NCBI GenBank assembly: GCA_002633005.1
Contig: NMRA01000261.1
Location: 513,215 to 577,214, forward strand
Length of the DNA stretch: 64,000 nt
Source: Phoronis australis
Lineage: Eukaryota > Phoronida > Phoronidae
Direction: 5' to 3'
Part shown: one piece after another, positions 24,052 to 35,300 of the stretch
How positions within the stretch are numbered: the stretch's first letter is position 1
How the letters are laid out: each line of letters opens with the position of its first letter
The notes under the pieces: model-generated
The model's input: only the letters and a program-made list of their open reading frames with translations
Database searches by the model: none
Told to the model about the DNA's origin: nothing
Position numbers and translations under genes: made by a program

Positions 24052-24880
24052 ATTTAACTGCATAAATGAATAAAATTCAACTCCTGAAAATGTGCGTTTC
24101 GACCAGATATTTCTTGCAAGCTTGCAAATCATTCTTATAAGTCAAACAAAAACACTACTTTACCAACCAGGTCCTTAATTCGCAACCCCGTCTCTCCCAT
24201 TTCTTGTCCACCCCTCTAATTTTGGTCCCTTTATCCCATCCAAAAACCTTTGTTCTCATTGCTTGAACAACCATAATTCCTATATCACTGGATTTCCTAA
24301 CATTTCAATCACTTTCCAAAAAGACTGAAAATTATTCTTCGGTTAGAAAGACTGCGAAATAAACACTTATCGTGATGTTAATTAAATGTTAGTTACATGT
24401 TAATTACACTCTTATATATTTATCTTCATGCTAATTACATGCTTATATATATTTGTATATGCAAGGCTAAATAATTATAATTTTTTCGCGACTGTCCTAT
24501 TTTCCCCGGAAACAAAGATTTCATTATATTCATTCCAGCTTTCTTGATAACACGTCACAGTAACGGCCGGTTTGGGACCAAACACATTCACCCAAGCCTT
24601 ATCCAATATCAAACGGTAGCAATTTGTTATTAAATTTGATAGGCGAGAAAAATAGAGTGACAGATGACAAATGATTATGAAAAATGAAACACATTAGGTA
24701 GTGAGGCTGCTTTCAATTTCTTACAATTGTTGGTTTGATTGTGGCAATTTTATTGGTCGTATCAAAAGCAAAATTTTGTCACAGTGAAATTTTCATGAAA
24801 CAGTGTGCCTTCAACGGACCACAAGCTTAAAGTGTAACGTCCTTACAAATACAAACCATGTACATACTACTGTAGGTGCA

Positions 24881-25018
24881 TGCATGAGCAGCGCACCATA
24901 GGGGGATGGGGGGCTATAGCCCCCTTTTTTCAGTGCTGCGCTACCCATGAAGTTACGACAATCTATTCTTTGACNGGGGCTACGGACCCCCATTTTTTCA
25001 GTGTTGCGCCGCCCATGG
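24881..25018. repeat. dispersed palindromic repeat, dimer copy 3
   Basis: Same family as the 19.8-kb copy: GCAGCGCACCATAGGGG, a GGGGGCTATAGCCCCC perfect palindrome (24909-24924), then T-run and CAGTGCTGCGC, followed by a second, more decayed unit (GGGGCTACGGACCCCC, TTTTTTCAGTGTTGCGCCGCCCATGG). A single N at 24975 interrupts the second unit. Confidence 0.8.
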
Positions 25019-28000
25019 CATGGAAACTCTGGCTCTGTTGAAGATGTAAGATTATGAAGATGATTTGTATTTTATAGTTGACTGTCTACTTACTCCCCGA
25101 ATACTAAACGTTTCACACAAAAACAGACTAGAAGCATTGAAATTATTATTCCTGCATTTTCCTGGACAACAAGTTTGTTAAGTCGGCGTACGAGCGTGCG
25201 ATTTTTATATTTAAATTTCATTTGATGAAGCTGCATTTTCTCAGTAGCCTACTTTGCTGCCATCACCCACACAAACAAACTTTACGGTATATTAACTGCG
25301 ACTTCGAAAGCGGCGCATGTAAGCATGCGCATTGGCTGTTACTTGAGCTCGCTGGTTGCCTGCGAGCCGCTAGGTGGCCAGTACCAAGTACGCAAGTATC
25401 ACTTAATTTTCCTCGGGAAATTTTTTTACACCGGCGTTTCTGATTGGCTAGTCGAATTCTCAACACTGAGGCAGCGCTTTACGCAAACAAACTGGCATGA
25501 CTGATGGACTATGTGGTCTGTTGTACATACAATTCGGTGCTTAAAATTTATGTTCGGGAAATGTGAATCCTAGAAATTATGATTGCGCCTTTTCGGATTG
25601 CATCTTTCTACTATTGATGACTTTGTTTACGATACTGTCCTGTATTCATACAGTATGAATAACACACCGGTTAAATCGGCCAGATATGTGTTTATTGTAC
25701 ATGTATGTGCTTCAAGCACGCGGCTATTAAACAACACTGCAAAAACGAAATATTTGCTGCGACGCCACTTGCATGACAAGGCTAAAAATCGTTCACAGTC
25801 CGCCATTTTTTCGCGTTGTTGTAAAGCTAACCAATGATTGCTGAGGTTACATCAACCAATGCTAAAGTGCGTGTCACTGCGTGATACCTGCGTGCTGGCT
25901 AGGCACGCTAGGGAACCAGCGAGTGACTTGAGTTGCTAGTTCATTGGGCAAAAAAACCAAACGAGCGCGGTGATATTTTAAAACCCTAAAGCGCGTCGGT
26001 TAAGAATTCAACCCTGGCAACTGAACAGCGGCGAAATCACCCTTTATATTGTTATTATGATTATATTCTTATTATGTTTCATCCTGAAATAACCGTAAAT
26101 AAGCTCAATTAGGATGGGGTGCATATTGTTATTGCAAGGGCATATTTTGCCGATGTTAATGAACAATTTACTTGTCACTCTAAGAAATAAACACGACTAC
26201 TGACACTAAACTAGAACCACGTTTTTTATTGTTTATTTTGATTTGAATAAGTAATTATATCATGCATGCTGGGTACTAAAGGTGTATACAAATTTGTGTC
26301 ATACATGTACGCATGCTAGCAGTGGCTATCGCCCAGGGACCGAATTATTCCGTGATTTGATGTGACAGTATTGTAATTATCGGATAATTCGTCTGATTAT
26401 TGCTCGGGTTAATTCCTTCTGCTATGCACTCAATGCTGACTTGCCTCCTAATCCGAGAGGATAAGTACCTACTGTGTATTATCCCCTTTATGAAAAGACC
26501 GAATTATCGTAGGGTACCTAGAACAACGGCAATACCATCACTGTTCTTGACTGCACTTCTAGGGCCTGTTTTGTGAAGGTCAGAACGGTCCCTTAGACTG
26601 TCGAAATTATACGTGTCTGAGAACGTGATGCTGGCTCTTGAAAAAACGAAACGGTGCTGACTAAAACAATTCTCTCAAACTCCACGCAGACTATATTACA
26701 CAAATCGGCATTAAATGGGTGCATTCTGTCAAAATCAAGTTTTAGAGTTATCAAACTGATCTTATCTTGTTCCTAACTAAATTTAGAAGAGATATTTGTG
26801 CTCGGGAAAAACTGATAGTTCGTTAGGGGCCTACTTTTTCAGACCAGGCTCAAAGATTTCAGGTCTAAATCACAAAAGTTGGATTCTTCGAGGGAACGCG
26901 GTTTTATCTTCATGAATCAACGAACTGTGTGCCAGTATTAAAGGCGTGCTTACGACGGTCTTAGCTAGGACAGGACGCACGACCTTTGAAAAAATGAAGC
27001 GCTAAACTGCACAATCTATCTTGCCTGGAAGAAAAGAAATACGAACAAAAACGATGTGTTCTTGCCTTAATTTTTGGCCACTGGCCATTCACTACTTGCA
27101 CGAATTCGCCATTATGCTTGAGAACGAGGTGTTGTGTCCAATGTACAACGGTTCTGCATGTTAGCAACACGCCGTGCTTTCACGTTGGCGTTTTAAAAAT
27201 TGATGCTAAAACGAGGCATTGTGTGCTAAACAACAATTTTTGTAGCGCCACCAAAGTGTGCACGTAGTAAATTGACGTCAACAGTAATCACTTTTATTAC
27301 TATCGTAAATCGTGATTTATGTTTGTCCGACATTCTCAAACAATACGAGTCCTTAAAACTGTTAACAAACAGGCTTTCAATTTATCGAAGTCCCACATTT
27401 CATGTTTTTATTTTCCTCAATGTTTAATTGCCGAAAACGAAAAATGAATTAAGAAACTCTACTGTCATGAAATCGGATTCCAATCCAACAAGAACATTGG
27501 AACCATAACTAAAGAAAGGGCGATCTGATTTCATTCGGGTTGTCCACGCCCTAAAATTGCAAATTCGGAAATGGCCCGTGCACGCATTGTTTGATATGAG
27601 TTGCGGCGATCGATAATTCAAGCACGGAAGAGAGCGATATTTTTTAAAACTTCTTAAAGCGATTCGATTCAGAATCCAAGTAAAACGTAGTGACGAAGTA
27701 CCCCTTGAAGTGTTACAAGCATTTAAGTGTCTCTTTTGTGTCTAGAGAGACCCATTCCATTATCTTCCTCTCGTAGTCCATCAACTGCACACCCAGGGCA
27801 AATGAAGATAGACTAGTAAGATGCACAGGAGGCAAATGAGGAATTTGTACCGATCTCGGACGGGGTGATCGCATACGGAATAGAATGCGTTTGGGCCCCA
27901 CCCCCCTACATATTATGTAATGAGAGCAGGGAGCCACAACCACACCGTCCCTACTGCGCATGCGTTCAGTTATACTACCGCCAGTGTGACACCGGTAAGG

Positions 28001-28404
28001 CAACGCTAAGTTAAATTTTTTCGGGGCCCTAATTAAAGGTATAAAAAGTCTGGGGTCGGCCCTAATAATGTGAGCAGCCGGCCCGGTCTCTACAATTTTT
28101 CCATCCATTCTGTTCCCCTAAGTAAAAAAATTTCACCGAGCTATCCAGTGGCCGATCTAGGATATCACAAATGGGGGCCCAACATTTCGTCCGTAAACAT
28201 TTGCTCAAAACACGATTGTATCTATGCGCATGGCATCGAATGGGGGGTGGTCGGGAGGGGGGTTTGTCCCCCTCTCGCCCAGGAAATTGTTCTGTTTTTT
28301 CCTATAAAAATCAAGCATTTTACTTGATTCCCGAAGTATTATCCAAGAAAAAAGGCAAAGACAAAAACACGGAGACAGCGTCAAGCAGGAAAAACTGCAA
28401 GTAT

Positions 28405-28466
28405 CACAGACTCGATCTCACGACCTGGCGAATAGAACGCGCGTGCTTTGCCACTGCACCACCACT
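28405..28466 (-). repeat. tRNA-derived element
   Basis: On the minus strand an A-box-like TGGTGCAGTGG (reverse complement of 28451-28461) is followed by a degenerate B box AGATCGAGTC (reverse complement of 28409-28418) at tRNA-like spacing. No acceptor stem pairs. It is probably a SINE head. Confidence 0.45.
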
Positions 28467-30226
28467 ATTTAACTCCTAATTTAATACTAAGACACGTACT
28501 TATTTATGTTCCACATCGTTTGCGCGCGAAACCACCTTCTTTTGCAATGCTTATTACTACATGTTTGATATTTTGTGCAATCAGTTCGTAACAATTTTGT
28601 TGTATTTAAAATAGTCTTCAATTGCCCAAAAGACCAAATCCGTTTTTTGTGTTGGCAATACTGACGCGATTGCCTTGGTAATCGTCTTAAATTAAGGTTT
28701 GACAAAGAGAGAATTATGAGTTTCTGAGTGATTCACTAAGGCTTCGATTAAAATTGACATCTTACCAGCAGCTTCTGTTTTTTCATCATCACTCAGATTC
28801 CATTTTCTTTAAAAAATGAAGTAATTTTCTTCATTGCAGTGAAGCAGACGACGGAAACGGAGTCATAGTGCCAAGCGCCACCGCCGGTCGCTTGGGATAT
28901 CGCGGGAGAGCTTATACTTATCCATAGTTCCGTTACGATTGCGCCGTGTTCCAAATTTGACGCTTGAAATTGAATCTGAACCCCTCCAACACTAAAACTG
29001 CACACATTTAAATCTTGTTTCAGTCATATAATTTTAATTACCAGGGTTTATTAATAAACTCAACATTTCCCTACGCTCTTGCTCAGGTTTTATTTTTTGC
29101 GGCAGCCAAGGGGGGGGGGGGGCGCTAGGGCCTCCTCCTAAATCCGCCTATGCTATCCCTGTGGCCGCAGCGATGCAGCATCTTTTATGCGGGCCCCTTA
29201 AGTTGTAGCTTATTTATTTGTATATGTCGTCACTGCTCTGAGAGCAGTTTTCGTATGGTCAGTAATGCACTGTTCAGGGAACAAAATAGGGATCAAACAC
29301 CCATGTCGGACAACAATCTCGGTCCTCTAAACACAGTTCACGATCCCACCAACAGCCTTGCACTCAAAAAACACGGCTTTCGCACCCCAAAAAGTACGGC
29401 TCCAGGACCCCAACGAGGTTTCGGAACACTTATGTACGAAAATTACAGACACTTCGCTGAACCATGCACATGATTTTTAGCGATGTGAGAGTGCCATCTC
29501 TTTTGATACGCAAGCCGTATCACTTGCAAGAATGTCCGGAGCCGTATTTGTAAACCATTGGGCTGATTTTACGGGTTCGCGAGCCGTTTTCACGACTGCT
29601 TGAGCCGTGTTCTTTCTGTAGTCAGCCGTTTGTTACAAGTTTGTGCACAATGCCCTCTGTCCATGTTGCTGTGTGTCATATGTTATCACTGCAAGGTAGT
29701 TCATCCGATGACCTATGGATATTATACATGTACATGTACGTCAAACAACACGGAGTTGTATTATCCCTGCTCAAGCAGTCTGTTAATAATTGCTGTATCC
29801 GAGTTTGGTGAATAAGACCGCTAAAATTCAATTTCTTGTACATTATACGAATCATGATCTTTGATCCAGGAACAAAAAGACCCTGAAGCCAAATGTCCTT
29901 GCATTCTTTAAAGGCGAAGGCAACCGTTTTCCATGTTATTTTGAGCTAAAATAAGGTGGGTTGGTTATCCTAGACATATTTTCCACTTAATTACAGCTTT
30001 TCGTAATTTTATTAATTACTCGTCCGCTACTGCGGAAGTGACGTTTTAGGAGGCAAGCGTCTCCCGCCACTTGGTTTTGCGTTGACTTTACCGTGCGAAT
30101 CTGTTCTATTCTACTTTTGTTTTGTGCTGTTTTTCAACAATTGTCGCCACACTTTCCATCGGCGAGTATTCTGCGGCAAGATAGGTTAGTAAAGAACTCA
30201 ACTAAGTTGGATTTAGGGATTGTTTA

Positions 30227-30634
30227 GTGTGTTGTAAGCTGAAAATGGCTGGAGTCGGTGACCCGTATCACAGTGACAGTAATGTGAATGACGGAGACCT
30301 TGTTCATAGCAGTGGTGACGAGGAATTTTTTCACGGACATTCAGTGGGTGGGTACATGTTTGAGCCCGAGTATAACGAGGCAGAGTACGCACAGGCAGCT
30401 GTTGAGAGAAACGAGGCGGCTACTGAGGACAGACGTGGTGGCACATCTTGGTGCAAATGCACTGTGTGCGTTGTTATGCCTACCTCAATGGAATGCTTGT
30501 GCTGTTCAGAGTTCGACGAGGCCAAGCCACTACTGGACATGGTTAAGTGGACCTCTGGCATACCACGGACAGAGGAACAACTGTCCCACTTGCCAGAGTG
30601 TCCCGCGACACACTCCCACTGGATGGTGACCTGA
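30227..30634 (+). CDS. P2X7-ballast-like (P2RX7 intracellular-domain-like) ORF inside transposon copy 1
   Basis: 135 residues from the first ATG; the ATG at residue 7 (30245) is an equally good start. Seen: an acidic N-terminus, YMFEPE at 43-48, then a compact cysteine motif with W75, C76, C78, C81, C90, C92 and C93 around VVMPTSMEC. This pattern matches the N-terminal part of the zinc-binding P2X7 cytosolic ballast domain, which is known to occur as stand-alone proteins in many invertebrates. The last about 30 residues are the antisense of the transposase ORF, so the natural C-terminus, with the remaining metal ligands, appears lost by an internal deletion near 30.54 kb. It lies head-on to the THAP ORF and its 5' region abuts the left inverted repeat, which could supply a promoter. 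Function within the transposon is unknown. It may be expressed only as a truncated product. Confidence 0.65.
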   Translation: MCCKLKMAGVGDPYHSDSNVNDGDLVHSSGDEEFFHGHSVGGYMFEPEYNEAEYAQAAVERNEAATEDRRGGTSWCKCTVCVVMPTSMECLCCSEFDEAKPLLDMVKWTSGIPRTEEQLSHLPECPATHSHWMVT

Positions 30635-31333
30635 GCACCCAAACTGCTTACATCGTGTCGTGTGACTCCCTCGCCACACACCTGGCACCTTCTAAATAGC
30701 TCCAACACTTTAGACAAGTCCACAATAAACTTATCAAAGTTTGGCTCACCGATCTGTTCACTGGACGACGAACTGTCCTCTTCACTGGGTGTCGAACTGG
30801 GCCTGTAATCACTCCCACTACTCAATATCGCTGCAGGGCTGCTTAGAGGCTCTGGGCTGGAGAAAACAGCACAGGGCGAATCACTACTGGTTCCAGGAAT
30901 TGCACGCTCTGGGGTACGTTCGGAGGCACGGGTGACAGTAGATGAAGTGCCTCCACTGGCTCCAGTCACTGTACTGGCCACAGCTCGCGAGGCTTCTCGC
31001 TTCAAAAACGCACTTCTCGGGGGGTGGCGATGGGGCACTGCCGGGAATCAACACAGACGGAATGGCATCCTTCTTCAGACGTTGTTTCGCAGGGACCTTC
31101 ATCAGTTCAGCGTACAAATCCCTTTCGTAATCGGACGGCAGAAAGTGCTTGCCACACACACGGTAATTCTCCACTGCTTTGTACGTTGCGTGGACGGGTA
31201 ACGCTGCGTTCTTCACACGAACGAGCCAAGTACGGCGAAGTGTGTCATCCATCGGAAAGCGATGCAAAGGTACTCCCAAAGCGCGCGGGAGCCGATAATT
31301 AGTACATTCCGGTACGCAGCAACAGTGTGGCAT
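30331..31333 (-). pseudogene. truncated, frameshifted THAP-domain transposase, copy 1
   Basis: Starts at 31333. The THAP zinc finger shows N-terminal cysteines (C4-C6, C10), W36, C60-x2-H63 followed by F64, and a closing AIPSVLIP box (80-87), the standard C2CH fold that binds transposon ends. A run of six G at 31019-31024 (five in copy 3) shifts the frame after residue about 104. The second frame (31038 to 30331) continues with a Ser/Thr/Glu-rich linker (SSTPSEEDSSSSSEQIGEP), then CQVCGEG and WECVAGHSGKW, the small zinc-binding region that follows THAP in Kolobok-type proteins. Sequence beyond RGMPEVHL is antisense to the ballast ORF and not native. The catalytic domain is absent. If the extra G is an assembly error, a THAP protein of about 330 residues could still be made. 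Confidence 0.75.
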
Positions 31334-31923
31334 GTTGACTGACTAGTAAATGAAAGCAAACGACGACGGAACTTAACACAACCGAGGTAGAACAATGACT
31401 GACTCGGCAGCTCTCACAGTCAGACTATATGAAAAGAAATTGGCGCGAAATGCTTGCCTCCTAAAACGTCACTTCCGCAGTAGCGGACGAGTAATTAATA
31501 AAATTACGAAAAGCTGTAATTAAGTGGAAAATATGTCTAGGATAACCAACCAACCTTATTTTAGCTCAAAATGACATGGAAAAAGGTTGCCTTCGCCTTT
31601 AATAATAACCCTAGATCAGATTTTTTAAAGCCCGAATATAATAGCTCACTTTCTGAGCTAAATATTTGTATTTAATGTTATATTCCGTTATTTGTGCAGC
31701 AATAAAAAAATCAGATTTTCAGGGCCCCCCAGATTAATTTTCTCACAATTATTATTTTTATTTCACCAAATGTTAAGGTTCGACTGCAGCAGAGCACCAT
31801 GTTGAAAATTGTAACCGTGGTGGCTCACCATATAACAATTGTTTTAGAAGTACAACAGCTAAGACTTAACTAATAGGCACAAACAAACAACAGGCACCAA
31901 CAGAGGGCATTACAAACATGAAG

Positions 31924-31929
31924 TTTATT
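31924..31929 (-). promoter_or_regulatory. candidate poly(A) signal of ERI1
   Basis: AATAAA on the minus strand about 375 nt beyond the ERI1 stop codon. It lies between the gene and transposon copy 1, a plausible 3' UTR end. Confidence 0.45.
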
Positions 31930-32100
31930 AAAACTACTACAAAGTTTCCATGGCACTTCAAGATTTAAGACTGTCTAACCAACGAATGCGCAGGCCGCAC
32001 ATGTGGGCCCGTTGCACTGATCACCTGGAACTATTTTTGTGCTTCATTAGGATATAGTTAAAACCGACCTGAGGAGATAGAAACCCGACTCAAGGGTCCA

Positions 32101-32176
32101 GCAGTGTGACCCAGTGGGACTCGAATCCACAACCTTGAGTAAAGAAGACAGGCACCATCACACTAGGCCACACTGC
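32101..32176 (-). repeat. 76-nt tRNA-like element in the ERI1 3' UTR
   Basis: On the minus strand, GCAGTGTG (32176-32169) pairs perfectly with CACACTGC (32108-32101), giving an 8-bp acceptor-like stem over exactly 76 nt. A-box-like TGGCCTAGTGTGATGG and B-box GATTCGAGTCC are present, and the T arm pairs with one mismatch. The D and anticodon stems are poor, so a functional tRNA is unlikely. It is a tRNA-derived SINE head or pseudogene in the same orientation as ERI1. Confidence 0.55.
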
Positions 32177-32301
32177 CTCTTTAAAGAGCCTGAGTTAATT
32201 TTTTTCAACATCAACAAGACGGTATGGCATGTCCAGCCTTGAAGAAGTAAAAAGTATCATGGTGAACACAGGAAAATTTAGAAAGTGAATTTTTCTGTTT
32301 T

Positions 32302-35300
32302 CTAGTTTTTCTGCAGTTTGTAATACCTAATCAAATCAGCAGATGCTTCAAAACAGTCCACATTACATGGCGTTCCCTCTTCCTTCAAGTTCATATTGGA
32401 CACTCCCTGCTCCAGATCCAACACATCAGCAGTTTCCTCCCCGCTACCATCCAGTAATACTGGATCACAGTCACTCTCTTCAGATGAGTCGCACGATGCC
32501 TGTTCAGCATCTTGTCTCGATACGGGCTCAACCTCTGCCAACACACAGTTCATTTCACTCAGACGTTGGAGTTTATATGGCAAGAGTCTCTCGTTAACTC
32601 TCAGTTCAGCACCATCCTCCAACATTCGAAGAACAATTCGAGCGATGTTTCTAGCATCATCCAAACCACTGTGATGCCGTCCTTCAAATGCCATGCCCAG
32701 ATTATCCAGCATCGCAGGCAAATTGAGTCTTTGAGTACCATAAAAGTTACTATAGCATTTTTTTATGTTGATCCACTTTTTGGCCCATTTAGGATACTTA
32801 ACACGACTTAGAAGGCACTGTCCAAACAAAAAGCGACTAAAATCCCAAGGCCTGAAAGATAAAGCATTTCAAAGATTGCTGGTATGCGGATTGATTTATC
32901 TGTTAAAATTAAAAAAATAAAATAGAAGGATGAAAGAATCAAAGTTGAAATACAAGCAAAGTGAATATCACATATTTTGTCAGGTATTGAAAGGGAATTC
33001 CCAGGCAAACCACCAATATTTTTAACTGAAAATAAACATTTAAGCAAACAAAAGATGACAGTTCAATCCAGTCTTTATATAGTGATAACATGTTAGAGAC
33101 ACCACTCAGCAGCTAACATTTGGTTTTGAGTGCTTTCCCTTTTTATTCTTGAGTTTGTCGGACTGTTTTGTGTGACGTTTAGAATGAGACGCTTAATATC
33201 TTCACAGTACTGTATGTGGAATAAATAAGCTCTGGAACACCCAGTTCAGGAATTCTTTGAAAAATTCAAAGATGCAATGACTGTATTACTCACCCATCTG
33301 ACAACACAGCGTATGTAGTGTTCCTATCAGTGATGATGTTGTATTGAGCTAACCATGCCTGTACACTGTGCACGACATCACAGAAGAGAGGAGCTGAGGC
33401 CACTGTTGCCTAGTGAAGGTCAAAAGGCATTGCAGTAACAGTTTACATGGTCACAACCACAAGCTTGTCACAGCTCTGATGCCATTGCACATTATAGTTA
33501 AAGGCGAAGGCAACCTTTTTTCATGTCACTTTTAGCAAAAATATGGTTCGTTGATTATCCCAGACACATTTTTCACTTAATTACAGCTTTTCGTAATTTG
33601 ATTAATTTCTCGTCCTCTACTCCGGAAGTGACATTTTGGGAAGCAAGAGTTTCGCGCCCCAATTTCTTTTCATTGTAGTCTGACTGTGAGGGCTGTCGAG
33701 TCAGTCATTGTTTTACTTCGGTCATGATAAGTTCGGTCGTCGTTTGCTTTTGTTTACAAGTCAGTCAACATGCCACGCTGTTGCTGCGTGCCGGGATGTA
33801 CTCAGTATCGTCTAACACGTGCTTTGGGTACCTTGCCTCGCTTTCTGAAGGATGACACACTTCACCGTACTTGGCTAGGTCGTTCATGTGAAGAACGCAG
33901 CGCTACCCGCTCACGCAACGTACAAAGCAGTGGAAGGTTACCGAGTGTGTGGCAAGCATTTTCTGCCGTCAGATTATCACAGAGATATGTACGCTGAATT
34001 GATGAAGGTCCCCGTGAAACAACGCATGAAGAAAGGTACCATACTGTCGCTGTTGATTCCCGGCAGTGCCCTGTCGCCAACCACAAGAAGTGCGTTTTTG
34101 AAGCGAGAAGTCTCGCGAGCTGTGGCCACTATATACAGTGACTGGAGGCACTTCATCTACAGTCACCCGTGCCTCCGAACGTACCCCCATTGCGTGCAAT
34201 TCCGGGAGCAAGCAGTGATTCGCCCTGTGCTGTTGTCTCGAACCCAGAGCATGTAAGCAGCCCTGCAGCGATGTTGAGTAGTGGGAGTGAATACAGGCCC
34301 AGTTCGACACCCAGTGAAGAGGACAGTTCGTCATCCAATGAACAGATCGGTGAGCCCAAGTTTGATAAGTTTAATGTGGACTTGTATTGGAGTTATTTAG
34401 AAGGTGCCAGGTGTGTGGCGAGGGAGTCACACGGCAGGATCTAAGCAGTTTGGGTGCTCAGATCACCCTCCAGTGGGAGTGTGTTGCGGGACACTCGGGC
34501 AAGCGGAACAGTTCTTCCTCTGTACTACGTGAGACGATAATGAGTACACCCTAGTACGCAGCAACAGCGTGGCATGTTGACTGACTCGTAAGCAAAAGCA
34601 AACGATGACCGAACTTATCACAACTGAGGTAGAACAATGACTGACTCGACTGCTCTCACAGTCAGACTATATGAAAAGAAATTGGTGCGAAATTCTTGCC
34701 TCCCAAAACGTCACTTCCGGAGTAGACGACGAGTAATTAATTAAATTACGAAAAGCAGTAAATAAGTGAAAAATATGTCTGGGATAATAAACGAACCTTA
34801 TTTTTGCTAAAACTGAAATGAAAAAAGGTTGCCTTTGCCTTTAAAGCTGAACTTCGCCCTGTTCAGCAGGTTAAAAACAAGAACATTATTAAGCCTTTTA
34901 CTCTCATAAAATCGGTGTCACAACACTCATTACCTTGATAGAATCCCATTTTCAAATTTGCCATTTTAGGATTGAACAACTCCAATACACTATGAAGCCA
35001 TTTCTTTAGCCCCTGATAGTTTTGATGTTTTTGTTGGTAATGGAAATGAAATCTTACCAAAGAAGGAATATTATGACAGAAACAGATCTCGTGATCAAAG
35101 TAAAAAGCTTAATTCGATTTTCACTTCTTATCCAACTGAACAGAGTCAATAAAATGCAGCACGTTATCACCCCATTTCAATGTTTACTCTTCTGTGCCTA
35201 CAACAGCACTTGCAGTTTGAAAGAATACCGAACATTGATTGACGTAGTACTTATCTCTCAAAGTAAATACTGGGGTGCATTTCATAAACTGAGTTTCCAT

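Larger units (their letters stand above)
24060..29900. other. gene-free stretch
   Basis: No gene with a recognisable domain was found. It contains a dimeric palindromic repeat at 24.88-25.02 kb, a tRNA-derived element near 28.4 kb, and G-rich/C-rich repeat debris near 28.14-28.39 kb and 29.1 kb (including the common GGCCGATCTAGGAT type of repeat start). Open frames near 25.3, 25.6, 27.7 and 28.9 kb show no motif, repeat or splice support. Confidence 0.4.
29912..31598. mobile_element. Kolobok-like DNA transposon derivative, copy 1 (TTAA, THAP)
   Basis: A 1687-bp element flanked by TTAA on both sides (29908-29911 and 31599-31602). Terminal inverted repeats of about 147 bp start AGGCGAAGGCAACC and differ at only a few positions (arms about 29912-30058 and 31450-31598). 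Inside are a THAP-domain ORF on the minus strand and a P2X7-ballast-like ORF on the plus strand, overlapping at their 3' ends. TTAA target duplications together with a THAP-bearing transposase fit the Kolobok superfamily as described by Kapitonov and Jurka; P-element relatives also use THAP but make 8-bp duplications. The catalytic region of a transposase is missing, so this copy is non-autonomous. The near-identical arms suggest a fairly recent insertion. Confidence 0.85.

Noticed and set aside
23736-24132. Cysteine/tyrosine-rich repetitive open frames on both strands
   Set aside because: They are translations of the 20-bp tandem array, open in many frames because of its composition.
27713-28108. 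131-residue minus-strand open frame
   Set aside because: No recognisable motif, composition like the surrounding repeats, and it adjoins G-rich repeat debris.
28793-29005. 70-residue minus-strand open frame with alternating hydrophobic residues
   Set aside because: It could be an exon of a beta-rich domain, but no splice sites or neighbouring exons support it.
29912-31598. P-element-type transposon
   Set aside because: THAP alone would allow it, but all three copies are flanked by TTAA rather than 8-bp duplications, which fits Kolobok better.
32101-32176. Functional tRNA gene
   Set aside because: D and anticodon stems do not form and no anticodon can be assigned; kept as a tRNA-derived element.
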